A DNA stretch of 64,000 nucleotides from an uncultured Acidobacteriota bacterium (lineage in GTDB: Bacteria > Acidobacteriota > Terriglobia > Bryobacterales > Bryobacteraceae): the NCBI GenBank assembly GCA_902826685.1, contig CADEFT010000025.1, forward strand, positions 1 to 64,000, given 5' to 3'. Shown one piece after another: positions 25,988 through 35,985 of this stretch. The notes beneath the pieces are model-generated. The model did no database searches, was not told the DNA's origin, and saw only the letters and a list, made by a program, of their open reading frames with translations. How positions within the stretch are numbered: the first letter of the stretch is position 1; each line of letters opens with the position of its first letter. The position numbers and the translations under genes were made by a program.

Positions 25988-26956
25988 CTAAGCGCTCAGC
26001 AGCAGCTTGCCCTGCGTGCCGCGCCCTTCCAGATCGCGGTGCGCCTGTCCGGCATCGGCGAGCGGGTAGGTCTTGAAGACATGCTGCTTCAGCGAGCCCG
26101 AAGCCACCCAGCGCAGCACATCGCCCGCGCGCCACAGTAGTTCTTCGCGCGTGAGGCAGTATTGCGCCAGACTGGGGCGGGTCAGGAAAAGCGATCCCTT
26201 TTGGCCCAGCAGCAAGGGCTCGATGGCGGGCACCGGGCCGGAGGCGTTGCCGAAGGTCACCATCATGCCGCGCGGGCGCAGGCAGTTGACGCTCTTGAGA
26301 AACGTAGAGGCTCCCACCGAGTCATAGACCACGTCGACACCCTTGCTATCCGTAAGACGGCGGGTTTCGGCCTCGAAGTCCTGTTCCGTATAGACGATGC
26401 ATTCATCGGCGCCCATGGCGCGGGCACGTTCGGCTTTGGCGGCGCTCCCGGCGGTGCCGATGACGCGGGCGCCCAGCATTTTGGCGATCTGGACGATGAG
26501 CGCTCCGGCTCCGCCCGCGGCGGCGTGGACCAGGGCCGTCTGCCCCTTCTGCAATGGGAACGTCGAATGGGTGAGGTAGTGCGCGGTCATGCCCTGCAGC
26601 ATGACGGAAGCGGCGGCGGCGAGATCGAGGCCCTCGGGTACGGCCACCAGCGAAGCGGCGGGCACCACGGCGTACTCGGCATAGGATCCGCGCGTCATGG
26701 CGTAGGCCACGCGGTCGCCTTTCGAAAATCCGGTGACGCCTTCCCCTGCGGCTTCCACGATACCGGCGGCTTCCATGCCGGGGGTGAAGGGCAGGTCGGC
26801 TTTGTAGAGTCCGGTGCGGAAGTAGACGTCGATGAAGTTGACGCCGGCGGAGGCAATCTTCACCAGTACCTGGCCAGAGGCCGGCGCGGGCGTGGGCGTC
26901 TCCTCGAGTTTCATCTGTTCCGGACCGCCGGTCTGGCGGATAAGTATGGCTTTCAT
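25988..26956 (-). CDS. qor: NADPH:quinone reductase / zinc-independent MDR oxidoreductase
   Basis: From the minus-strand ATG at 26956 this is a 322-residue MDR protein of the quinone oxidoreductase type. It has 'AGVNFIDVYFRTGLY', 'GMEAAGIVEAAGEGV', and the NADPH site 'VHAAAGGAGALIVQIAKMLGA' (in part). It lacks the zinc-binding cysteines of alcohol dehydrogenases. It overlaps the upstream gene by ATGA and is the last gene of the ilv transcript on spacing. Family members reduce quinones or enones; the link to branched-chain synthesis is unclear. Confidence 0.9.
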   Translation of the reverse strand: MKAILIRQTGGPEQMKLEETPTPAPASGQVLVKIASAGVNFIDVYFRTGLYKADLPFTPGMEAAGIVEAAGEGVTGFSKGDRVAYAMTRGSYAEYAVVPAASLVAVPEGLDLAAAASVMLQGMTAHYLTHSTFPLQKGQTALVHAAAGGAGALIVQIAKMLGARVIGTAGSAAKAERARAMGADECIVYTEQDFEAETRRLTDSKGVDVVYDSVGASTFLKSVNCLRPRGMMVTFGNASGPVPAIEPLLLGQKGSLFLTRPSLAQYCLTREELLWRAGDVLRWVASGSLKQHVFKTYPLADAGQAHRDLEGRGTQGKLLLSA

Positions 26957-27498
26957 GTACGGACCTTTCGGCGCAGATGAACCGCGCCCGCATAGAGCAT
27001 CAGATAACCTAGCATGAACGGAAACAGCAGCAGGCGGGTGATGGTGGTAACGGCATCGCCGCCCGACAGCCCGGCGCGAAACAGCGCGAAGTGCACCAGC
27101 GTGGAAAGGTTGGTGTAATCGAACCAGAAGTAGTCGCCGTTTTCGTTGAGCACGAAAACCTTGGCGGGAAGCTTCCACGCAAGCCACCACTTCCACCTGG
27201 TCATGATGGGCTCGCCGGAGCAGATGATGCCCACGATCTCGTAGCGGTTGCTTTTGAGCTCGGCGAGCAGTTTTTCGCGGCTGGCCGGGTCGGGATAGTT
27301 CCAGACGCGATAGACGCGCGCGGTTTCCCGCAGGCCTTCGGGCTCGCCGGTATAGCAGGTGACCAGGTCGAGATTCAGCTTGCCGCCGTAGAGCTCGTTC
27401 AAGCCTGGCAGCAGGTTATCGGCGATGGTGCGCGAGCCGCTTTCGATCAGCAGCACGCGATGGAAGTGCGGGATGCGCTGGCGGAAGAACAGGCGCAT
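26953..27498 (-). CDS. Unknown protein with C-terminal membrane helix
   Basis: This 181-residue protein has an alpha/beta N-terminal part ('FHRVLLIESGSRTIADNLLPG', in part; 'LDLVTCYTGEPEGLRE'; 'EIVGIICSGEPIM') reminiscent of a nucleotide-sugar or Rossmann fold. It has a hydrophobic C-terminal segment ('ITRLLLFPFMLGYLMLYAGA') and a basic tail. It starts exactly where cimA stops and overlaps qor by ATGA. No family recognised; a membrane-tethered glycosyltransferase-related domain is a guess. Confidence 0.65.
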   Translation of the reverse strand: MRLFFRQRIPHFHRVLLIESGSRTIADNLLPGLNELYGGKLNLDLVTCYTGEPEGLRETARVYRVWNYPDPASREKLLAELKSNRYEIVGIICSGEPIMTRWKWWLAWKLPAKVFVLNENGDYFWFDYTNLSTLVHFALFRAGLSGGDAVTTITRLLLFPFMLGYLMLYAGAVHLRRKVRT

Positions 27499-29109
<1,611 letters not shown>

Positions 29110-29117
29110 GACTCTGA

Positions 29118-30140
29118 TTAAGCGCCGGTGGGCACTCCTACTTCTTTCTTCCGCTTGAGGAAGGTCATCATCTCGCGGAGGGGCGCGCCGGTTTTTTCGA
29201 TGAGCAGGTTGGACCCATCGGCGCGCATGGACAGAAACTTCTGGCGGCCGGCCTTGTTTTCGGCCATCCATTCGTTGGCGAACTGGCCGGACTGGATCTC
29301 GGTGAGGATCTTCTTCATTTCGGCCTTGGTCTGCGCGTTGACGATGCGCGGGCCGCGGCTGTAATCGCCGTATTCGGCGGTATCGGACACCGAGTAACGC
29401 ATGTAGCCGAGGCCGCCCTCGTAAATGAGATCGACGATGAGCTTCAGCTCATGCAGGCATTCAAAGTAGGCGATTTCGGGCGCGTAGCCGGCTTCGACAA
29501 GCGTTTCGAATCCGGCGTTGATCAGCGCGCTCACGCCGCCGCAGAGCACCGTCTGCTCCCCGAACAGATCGCTTTCGGTCTCTTCCTTGAAGGTGGTTTC
29601 GATGACGCCGGCCTTGAGGCAGCCAAGACCCAGCGCGTAGGCCAGGCCCCGCTCAAGCGCCTTGCCCGAAGGATTCTGATGAATGGCGATGAGAGCGGGA
29701 ACGCCCACGCCTTCGGTGAACAGCTCACGCACGCGATGGCCGGGCGCCTTGGGAGCCACCATCGAGACATCGACATCGGCCGGGGGCTTGATGAATCCGA
29801 AATGGATGTTGAAGCCGTGGGCGAACATCAGCGTCTTGCCGGCCGTCATATGGGGCGCGATCTCTTTGTTGTAAAGATCGGCCTGAATGTGGTCCGACAC
29901 CAGGACCATGATCATGGTGGCGGCCTTGGCGGCCTCGGAGACCGGCATCACACGCAAGCCCGCGGCGGTGGCCTTTTCGGTGCTCTTGGAGCCCGGGTAC
30001 AGGCCGACGATGACATTGACGCCGGAATCGCGCAGGTTGAGCGCGTGGGCATGGCCCTGGCTTCCGTAGCCGACAATGCATACGGTTTCATTCTTTAGGG
30101 CTTCGAGGTTGCCGTCTTTTTCGTAATAGCGGTTAGGCAT
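29118..30140 (-). CDS. ilvC: Ketol-acid reductoisomerase
   Basis: This 340-residue class I enzyme performs the second common step of valine/isoleucine synthesis. It has the Rossmann motif 'VGYGSQGHAHALNLRDSG', the Mg-binding 'FKEETESDLFGEQ' and the C-terminal knotted helical domain. Its start overlaps the ilvN stop by 8 bp, so translation is coupled. Confidence 0.97.
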   Translation of the reverse strand: MPNRYYEKDGNLEALKNETVCIVGYGSQGHAHALNLRDSGVNVIVGLYPGSKSTEKATAAGLRVMPVSEAAKAATMIMVLVSDHIQADLYNKEIAPHMTAGKTLMFAHGFNIHFGFIKPPADVDVSMVAPKAPGHRVRELFTEGVGVPALIAIHQNPSGKALERGLAYALGLGCLKAGVIETTFKEETESDLFGEQTVLCGGVSALINAGFETLVEAGYAPEIAYFECLHELKLIVDLIYEGGLGYMRYSVSDTAEYGDYSRGPRIVNAQTKAEMKKILTEIQSGQFANEWMAENKAGRQKFLSMRADGSNLLIEKTGAPLREMMTFLKRKKEVGVPTGA

Positions 30141-30687
30141 TCAGAACTCCGTTGGAGGATTTGGACTTGGCTTCGGCGCCGGTGGGGATGGGCGGCGAGA
30201 GGCGTAATTTTTTGGCTTCGAGGGAGACGGCGACCACGCCGGAGCGGGTAACTTCGATCTCACCGTAGCTACGCATGACATCGATGAACTCATCCATCTT
30301 TTCGGCATCGCCGGTGGCTTCGATGGCGAAGCCCTCGAGCGAGGAGTCGACCACGCGCGCCTGGAAGATTTCGGCTTCCTTGAGGATGGCGGTACGGGAT
30401 TCCATGGCGGCGCGGACGCGCAGCAGCACCATTTCCCGCGTCACGGCCGGGCCGTCGGAAAGGTCGGTGGCCTGCAGCACGTTCACCAGCTTGTTCATCT
30501 GCTTGATGACCTGGCGGCGCAGGTGCGGCTCGACATCGACGCCGATGGTCATGCGGGAAAGGCCGGGGTCGAGGGTGCGGGCGACGGTGAGCGAGTCGAT
30601 GTTGTAGCCGCGCGCGCTGAGCAGGCCGGTGACACGGAGCAGGGCGCCGGTCTTGTTTTCGAGCAGGATGGAGATGACTTGAATCAT
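30133..30687 (-). CDS. ilvN: Acetolactate synthase small (regulatory) subunit
   Basis: This 184-residue protein has an N-terminal ACT domain ('LLENKTGALLRVTGLLSARG', 'NIDSLTVA') that binds valine for feedback control, and the usual C-terminal ALS_ss domain ('VDSSLEGFAIEATGDAEKMD'). It lies 9 bp after ilvB and overlaps ilvC. Also called ilvH in some genomes. Confidence 0.96.
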   Translation of the reverse strand: MIQVISILLENKTGALLRVTGLLSARGYNIDSLTVARTLDPGLSRMTIGVDVEPHLRRQVIKQMNKLVNVLQATDLSDGPAVTREMVLLRVRAAMESRTAILKEAEIFQARVVDSSLEGFAIEATGDAEKMDEFIDVMRSYGEIEVTRSGVVAVSLEAKKLRLSPPIPTGAEAKSKSSNGVLNA

Positions 30688-30696
30688 GTAAGTTCC

Positions 30697-32430
30697 TTAC
30701 CGGCCGGGCACGGCCACCGGTTGTGGCGCGCCGAGGACCATTTCATTGATGGCGCCACCGGCGGGGACCATGGGATAGACGTTATCGGTGGGCGAGACGC
30801 GCACGTTCAACAGATAAGGACCGGGCTCGCGCACCGCTTCCTCGAGCGCCGCGGTGAGCTGGCTGGGCCGTTCGATGGTGCGGCCCTTGAAACCGTAAGC
30901 CTTGGCCAGGGTTTCCGCTTCGGGGAAGCAATCGAGCGTCACCGACGACAGGCGGTTGTTGTAGAACAGCTCCTGCCACTGGCGCACCATGCCCAGGTAG
31001 CCGTTGTTCATGATGATGATCTTGATGGGCAACTGATGGCTGGCGATGGTGGCCAGTTCGGGGATCGACATCTGGAAGCCGCCGTCGCCGGCGATAGCGA
31101 ACACCAGCTTGTCGGGGCGGGCAAACTGCGCGCCGATGGCGGCCGGCAGGCCGAAGCCCATGGCGCCCAGGCCGCCGGAATTGATCCACAGGCGCGGGTG
31201 ATGGAAGCGGATGAACTGCGCGGCCCACATCTGGTGCTGGCCGACGTCGGAGGTGACGATGGCTTCGCCGCCCGAGAGGCGGTCGATTTCGGCCATCAGG
31301 TGCTGCGGCTTGATCTCTTCGGTGGAAAACTGCGGCGTGAGCGGATTCTCGGCCTGCCACTCGCGGATCTGCGCCCACCAGGCTTTGCGCGAAGCGGCGT
31401 TCTGTTCGCCCATGGTGGGCTTCAGCTCGGCCACGGCCTTGTTGAGCTTCGGCATCACCTTCGAAAGATCGCCGACGATGGGCAGATCGGGGTTGCGATT
31501 CTTGCCGACTTCGGCCGGATCGACATCGACGTGAATGACCTTGGCGTGCGGAGCGAAGGCGGCCAGGCGCCCGGTGACGCGATCGTCGAAGCGAACGCCC
31601 AGGGCGATCAGCAGGTCGGCGCCGCTCATGCCCATGTTGGCGGCATAGGAGCCGTGCATGCCGGGCATGGAAACGAAGTTGGGGTGGGAGGAAGACAGCG
31701 AGCCCAGGCCCATCAGCGTGCAGACGGCGGGCGCGTCGATCATCTCCACCAGTTCGGCGAGCTCGGCATGGGATCCGGAAGCGACAATGCCGCCGCCGGC
31801 GTACACATACGGACGCTTGGCTTCCCAGATCATCTGCGCGGCGCGGCGGATCTGGCCGGAGTGTCCTTCGGTGACCAGCTTATAGCCCGGCAGATGGATG
31901 GAATCGACCGGCTTATAGTGTCCCTGCGCCTGAAAAACGTCCTTGGGGATATCGACCAGCACCGGGCCGGGGCGGCCGGTGGAGGCGATATAGAACGCCT
32001 CGTGGATGATGCCGGGCAACTCCTGGATGTTCTTGACCAGGTAATTATGCTTGGTGCAGGAACGGGTGATGCCGAAGGTGTCGGCTTCCTGGAACGCATC
32101 CGAGCCGATGAGCTTCGAGGTGACCTGGCCGGTGATGGCGACGATGGGGATGGAATCCATCATGGCGTCCACCAGGCCGGTTACCAGATTGGTGGCGCCG
32201 GGTCCTGAGGTGGCGCAGCAGACACCCACTTTCCCCGTGGCGCGGGAGTAGCCTTCGGCGGCGAAGCAGGCGTTCTCTTCATGACGCACGAGGATGTGCT
32301 TGATCTCGTGGTCATAAAGGGAGTCATAAAAAGGCAGCGTGACGCCGCCGGGATAGCCGAACATGAGGTCTACGCCTTCCCGGGCCAGGCACTCCAGCAG
32401 GATCTTTGCGCCGCTCATGAGGTTTGACAT
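30697..32430 (-). CDS. ilvB: Acetolactate synthase large (catalytic) subunit
   Basis: This 577-residue ThDP enzyme makes acetolactate and acetohydroxybutyrate. It has 'FGYPGGVTLPFYD' with the catalytic Glu in 'LVRHEENACFAAEGYSRATG' (positions near 50), and the ThDP motif 'GDGGFQMSIPELATI ... NNGYLGMVRQWQ'. The ATG at 32430 is preceded by GGAGA at a usable distance; an open extension to 32493 lies inside the attenuator region and is rejected as start. First structural gene of the ilv operon, controlled by the upstream leader. Confidence 0.96.
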   Translation of the reverse strand: MSNLMSGAKILLECLAREGVDLMFGYPGGVTLPFYDSLYDHEIKHILVRHEENACFAAEGYSRATGKVGVCCATSGPGATNLVTGLVDAMMDSIPIVAITGQVTSKLIGSDAFQEADTFGITRSCTKHNYLVKNIQELPGIIHEAFYIASTGRPGPVLVDIPKDVFQAQGHYKPVDSIHLPGYKLVTEGHSGQIRRAAQMIWEAKRPYVYAGGGIVASGSHAELAELVEMIDAPAVCTLMGLGSLSSSHPNFVSMPGMHGSYAANMGMSGADLLIALGVRFDDRVTGRLAAFAPHAKVIHVDVDPAEVGKNRNPDLPIVGDLSKVMPKLNKAVAELKPTMGEQNAASRKAWWAQIREWQAENPLTPQFSTEEIKPQHLMAEIDRLSGGEAIVTSDVGQHQMWAAQFIRFHHPRLWINSGGLGAMGFGLPAAIGAQFARPDKLVFAIAGDGGFQMSIPELATIASHQLPIKIIIMNNGYLGMVRQWQELFYNNRLSSVTLDCFPEAETLAKAYGFKGRTIERPSQLTAALEEAVREPGPYLLNVRVSPTDNVYPMVPAGGAINEMVLGAPQPVAVPGR

Positions 32431-32476
32431 GCTTGTGGTCTCCGTCTTGGGTTCGTTTCGCCAATCTTGTGTGCTC

Positions 32477-32522
32477 AAAAAGCAAAAGGCCATCGGCCGG
32501 TTGTTTGCCCCGCCGATGGCCT
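32477..32522 (-). terminator. Attenuator terminator in the ilvB leader
   Basis: On the minus strand a perfect 11-bp stem (AGGCCATCGGC at 32522-32512 in transcript order read as its complement pair, with 32497-32487) encloses a 14-nt loop. It is followed by the U-rich run UUUGCUUUUU (32486-32477). It lies 25 nt after the leader-peptide stop and 46 nt before ilvB, so it would end transcription before the operon. GGCGGGGC within its 5' arm and loop is exactly complementary to GCCCCGCC in the leader's last codons, allowing an alternative antiterminator. Confidence 0.85.
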
Positions 32523-32547
32523 GAACTCTTTCGAATCTCGAATCAGG

Positions 32548-32661
32548 CTAGGCGGGGCCGGCTACGATGACCCCAATAATCGATACTACGCCTACCACGA
32601 CGAGATTGCGCACACCAAGGCTGCCGGTTCCGCTGAGATTCGAGCAGGAGGTGAGAGACAT
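32548..32661 (-). CDS. ilvL: Branched-chain amino-acid leader peptide of the ilvB operon attenuator
   Basis: This 37-codon ORF ends in 'NLVVVGVVSIIGVIVAGPA'. Eight Val and three Ile codons fall within residues 17-33, the products of the downstream pathway. AAGGAG lies 12 nt before the ATG. The last three codons contain GCCCCGCC (minus strand 32558-32551), which pairs with GGCGGGGC (32514-32507) in the terminator's 5' arm. By the classic mechanism, ribosomes stalled at Val/Ile codons leave GCCCCGCC free to form the antiterminator; ribosomes reaching the stop cover it and the terminator forms. The mechanism is inferred from arrangement. Confidence 0.85.
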   Translation of the reverse strand: MSLTSCSNLSGTGSLGVRNLVVVGVVSIIGVIVAGPA

Positions 32662-32740
32662 GGGTGCGAAGGACTCCTTCAGGGTACGGGATCGTGGGGA
32701 TAAATGCAAGTGGGGTTTTGCATTAATTCGGATTATGCGT

Positions 32741-33133
32741 CTATTTGGGTGTGAGCACATCGGTGTGCGTAAAGTCACGGCCAACGAACAGCAGCGTTTC
32801 ATCCCGGTCTTTGGCCAAGGCATAAGCCAGGCAATCGCCAAAATTTAACCGGGCCGGGTGGCCGCTCCCTTTTCCAAAGTCGCGATAGGCATAGCGGGCG
32901 ATGGCGGCCTGGCGCGGTGTGACCTCGGCAATTTGAATGCCCGCCAGTTGCAGATACTCGTCCAGGCGGCGGCTGAGGATGGGGTTGGACTGCGCATCGA
33001 CTACGATGGCGGCTTCGAGGTAGTTGGCTGCGGAAATCGCCACGCCGTCCGAATGCAGAATCGTCTCTTCGAGCGCGCCCGCATCCGGCTCATTTCGCAG
33101 AATCGCGATAAGGGCCGAAGTATCCACAATCAC
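32741..33133 (-). CDS. vapC: VapC-type PIN-domain toxin
   Basis: The GTG at 33133 overlaps the antitoxin stop (GTGA) and gives 130 residues. The PIN active site is visible: the first Asp in 'VIVDTSALIAILRNE', the central Glu in 'ANYLEAAIV' and the C-terminal Asp pair in 'NFGDCLAYALAKDRDE'. PIN toxins cleave RNA. The longer open frame upstream is the overlap with vapB and is not used. It ends 79 bp before the ilv leader-peptide start. Confidence 0.92.
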   Translation of the reverse strand: MIVDTSALIAILRNEPDAGALEETILHSDGVAISAANYLEAAIVVDAQSNPILSRRLDEYLQLAGIQIAEVTPRQAAIARYAYRDFGKGSGHPARLNFGDCLAYALAKDRDETLLFVGRDFTHTDVLTPK

Positions 33134-33375
33134 TTTGGCAGTCCGTTGGCATCGTAGAGCAGATCGCCGTGTTCGATGTTTGCGTCCGTCCAAAGCGAGC
33201 CACACTCGACCGAAATCTGGCGAAGGCGGGCCCGTTTGTGGCCATCGAAGGCTTCGCGGCGTTCCAGGCGTTCCCGAACGGCCTGGGTGACCGCCTCGGT
33301 GATGCTTTCTCCCGTCCGGGCGGCGAGCCTGGACGCCAGGTCATGTGTGGTGACATTCTTGATGTTGAGGGCCAT
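33130..33375 (-). CDS. vapB: VapB-type antitoxin
   Basis: This 81-residue protein has 'MALNIKNVTTHDLASRLAAR', a ribbon-helix-helix DNA-binding N-terminus of the Rv0623-type antitoxins. It also has 'AVTQAVRERLERRE' and a C-terminal segment that would neutralise VapC. It is coupled to vapC by a GTGA overlap. A minus-strand TAGAAT box at 33399-33394 lies 18 bp upstream, so the transcript would have a very short leader; no -35 consensus is obvious. Confidence 0.88.
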   Translation of the reverse strand: MALNIKNVTTHDLASRLAARTGESITEAVTQAVRERLERREAFDGHKRARLRQISVECGSLWTDANIEHGDLLYDANGLPK

Positions 33376-33409
33376 GGTGGAAGGTTTTCTTTTATTCTAC
33401 CATGGTGCC

Positions 33410-33880
33410 ATGACTCAACTGACCTACCGGCCTCGTCACCACACCATCGCCGGTTTCGTTGGTGGCGCGAGATTCCAATCCGAAACTTTGGGCCATCCAG
33501 CCCATAAGGACATCCTGGAATGGGAGAAGGTTCAGGAGTTGCGGTCCGGAGCGGCCCTTCCAGGCGCGGCCACGCCGAAACTGGCGGTGCTCGAAAGCAC
33601 ACACATGGCGATCTATGACTTTCCGGGAAGTTACGCCGCCAAGTCCCCCGGCGAGGCGGACCCGCGAGTGGCTGGGAACCCGTTGCCCGCGCATGGCGGC
33701 CGCAGCCACGTCGTGTGGATCAAGGTACGTCTGAAGACCGGAATTCCGGACTTCGGATTTCACATTCACGGCACGCCGCACTGTGGCCATCCGCGGTGCA
33801 TCGTGGTCGCTCAGAATTGGATTCCGCTATTTGATGCCTTGAAGGCGGTGAAACAGGTCTCGCTCGCCATCGAGCTTTGA
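33410..33880 (+). CDS. Hypothetical protein, weakly supported
   Basis: From the ATG at 33410 this frame encodes 156 residues with no signal peptide. The C-terminal half ('HVVWIKVRLKTGIPDFGFHIHG', in part; 'NWIPLFDALKAVKQVSLAIEL') looks like folded protein. GC3 is lower than in flanking genes, and the overlapping minus-strand frame (33392-33790) is less protein-like. It stands between the divergent vapB and the caspase-TPR gene. No family recognised. Confidence 0.45.
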   Translation: MTQLTYRPRHHTIAGFVGGARFQSETLGHPAHKDILEWEKVQELRSGAALPGAATPKLAVLESTHMAIYDFPGSYAAKSPGEADPRVAGNPLPAHGGRSHVVWIKVRLKTGIPDFGFHIHGTPHCGHPRCIVVAQNWIPLFDALKAVKQVSLAIEL

Positions 33881-33905
33881 GACTGGCGCTATTCTGGAAC
33901 TAGCC

Positions 33906-35966
33906 ATGCTGTGGATCTGGGCTGCTCTCGCCTTGGCGCAAGCGCCGCCGCAGGCTCGCGATCTTGCCCGCGATGGCACTTTCTTCCGCCAGCCGGTGGC
34001 CATGCCGCGAGGCTACGCACTGGTGATCGGCATCAGCGACTACAAGAATCTCGAAGGCAAGGAAGACCTGCGCTTTGCCGAACGCGACGCCGAAGCGCTC
34101 CACGACATCCTGCTGAGTCCGCAGGGAGGCAATCTCGACTTCCAGAACATTCGCAAGCTGACGGGCCGGGAGGCGACGCTGGCCAACATCCGTGCCGCGG
34201 TGGAAGAATGGATTCCTTCCACCCTTACGCCCGACGACCGGCTGGTCGTCTTTTTTGGCGGGCACGCCATGACGGGGCCGGACCGGCGCACTTACCTCGC
34301 GCCGTGGGACGTGGAGAAGGGCCGCATCGCCGAAACCGGCTATCCGGTGGACCGGCTGGGCGAAGTGCTGGCCAACAAGGCCAAGGCGCGCTGGAAGGTG
34401 CTGCTGCTCGACGCCTGTCATTCGGGCGATATCTCGGCGCCGCAGGCGGTGCAGGATGGCGTGGCGAAGATGCCCGACGACTTCCTCATTCTGACGTCGA
34501 GCCGCGGCGCCGAGCAGAGTTTTGAAGATCCGCGACTGGCGGGCGGGCGGGGCGTGTTCGCCTATTTCCTCGAACAAGCCTGGCGCGGGCAGGCCGACGC
34601 CTCTCCCGGCGACGGCTTCGTCGTGGCCGCCGAGATGATCCAGTACGTGCAGCGGGAAGTAGCCGCCTACGCGACAAAGAACGGCGTCGAGCAGCATCCG
34701 GGTGAGCGCGGCCGGTATGACAACGGCATGATTCTCGGCTTCGACGCGGCGCGCCGCGCCAAGCTGGGCGCCGAGACGCCGGAACTGGCCTTCGGCACTC
34801 TGATCGTCAGCGTGTCGCGCCCGGATGTGCGCATCCTGATCGACGGGAAGCCGGTGGGCGAATCGAGCCCCGGCAAGGAGCTGCGGCTGCCTGGCCTTGC
34901 GCCCGGGGAGCATACGCTTCAAGCCGTGCGCAAGGGCTACGACCCGGTGGAGGTGAAGGTCAACGTGGTGCCGGGCCTGGTGAAGCTGATCGAGATTCCG
35001 CTCAACTATTCGCGCCGCATCAAGGCGTCTTCGGATTCGCTGCGGAAACAGGCGAACGAACTATGGGAGAAGGGCCGCTCGGGCGGCGATTACCGCAAGG
35101 CGGCGGAGCTGTTCGCCCGTGCGCTCAAAGAAGACGATCGCAACAGCGACGCGGCGCTCGGGCTGTGCCGCGTTTTGCAGGCGCTCGATGACGAGAAGAA
35201 GGCGCTCGAAGCGTGCAAGCGCGCCGTCGCCATCGATCCGGAGTTCGCCGAAGCGCGCACGCACCTGGCCTTGCTGCATCTGGAAAGCGGCGACTCGAAC
35301 GAAGCGGTGCGGGATTTGCGGCGCGCCGCGGAATCAGACCCGGGCAATGCGCTGATCCAGAGCAATCTCGCCATGGCCTATCTCGACGTCGCGCGCTTCC
35401 CGGAAGCCGAGAAAGCCGCCACGCGCGCCATCGAAATGGCGGGTGCGCAGTCGAACGTCGCCGGACAGGCCTACACCACACGCGGCGAGGCGCGCCGCGC
35501 GCAGGAACGCTTCGCCGAAGCCGCCGCCGATTATCAGCAGGCGTTGAAGGTACAAAGTTTCGATTCCGGCCTGCTGCGCCTGGTATATTACTGGGGCTTC
35601 AGTTTCGCTCCGGGATTGACGACGAAGACGCGCAGCGGCGTGCGGTCGCTTTACCGCGAGCAGAAGGCAACGGCACTGGCGGGTTTGTGCGCGGCCGAAC
35701 TCGGCCGGGCGCGCCCGAAACAGGCGCTCGAATATTGCAGGCAGGCGATCGGCGCCGATAAGACCGACGAGAATCTATACTCGCTGACCGCTGAAGTTTA
35801 CCGGTCGATGTTCAAGCAGGAGAACCGGCAGGACTACCTGGCGCAAAGTATCGAGGCGAGCGAGAAGGCGCTGCGCATCAATCCCGACATGGACAAGGCG
35901 AAGCTGCTGCACGGTTCGATCGAGGAGATGCGGGCTATTCTGCGCGAGATGAAAGCCGCGCGATAA
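33906..35966 (+). CDS. Exported caspase-family protease with PEGA domain and TPR repeats
   Basis: This 686-residue protein starts with a short signal peptide ('MLWIWAALALAQA'). A C14-type caspase domain (about 35-275) carries the catalytic dyad H120 in 'FFGGHAM' and C171 in 'LLLDACHSG'. It is followed by a PEGA surface domain (about 297-353, 'ILIDGKPVGESSPGKEL') and tandem tetratricopeptide repeats (about 370-680). Such metacaspase/orthocaspase fusions are known in large bacterial genomes, but partners and targets are mostly unknown. Export suggests periplasmic work, since no membrane helix follows. Confidence 0.9.
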   Translation: MLWIWAALALAQAPPQARDLARDGTFFRQPVAMPRGYALVIGISDYKNLEGKEDLRFAERDAEALHDILLSPQGGNLDFQNIRKLTGREATLANIRAAVEEWIPSTLTPDDRLVVFFGGHAMTGPDRRTYLAPWDVEKGRIAETGYPVDRLGEVLANKAKARWKVLLLDACHSGDISAPQAVQDGVAKMPDDFLILTSSRGAEQSFEDPRLAGGRGVFAYFLEQAWRGQADASPGDGFVVAAEMIQYVQREVAAYATKNGVEQHPGERGRYDNGMILGFDAARRAKLGAETPELAFGTLIVSVSRPDVRILIDGKPVGESSPGKELRLPGLAPGEHTLQAVRKGYDPVEVKVNVVPGLVKLIEIPLNYSRRIKASSDSLRKQANELWEKGRSGGDYRKAAELFARALKEDDRNSDAALGLCRVLQALDDEKKALEACKRAVAIDPEFAEARTHLALLHLESGDSNEAVRDLRRAAESDPGNALIQSNLAMAYLDVARFPEAEKAATRAIEMAGAQSNVAGQAYTTRGEARRAQERFAEAAADYQQALKVQSFDSGLLRLVYYWGFSFAPGLTTKTRSGVRSLYREQKATALAGLCAAELGRARPKQALEYCRQAIGADKTDENLYSLTAEVYRSMFKQENRQDYLAQSIEASEKALRINPDMDKAKLLHGSIEEMRAILREMKAAR

Positions 35967-35977
35967 CGCGCGTTATC
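35962..35977. repeat. Perfect 16-bp palindrome
   Basis: GATAACGCGCGTTATC is its own reverse complement. It contains the TAA stop of the caspase gene and lies 8 bp before the lpxD GTG start. It could be a protein-binding operator or chance at a compact junction. Confidence 0.5.
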
Positions 35978-35985
35978 CTGTTGCT

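Noticed and set aside
32431..32493. Upstream extension of ilvB
   Set aside because: It is open in frame, but lies in the attenuator region, lacks a ribosome site and precedes the conserved N-terminus.
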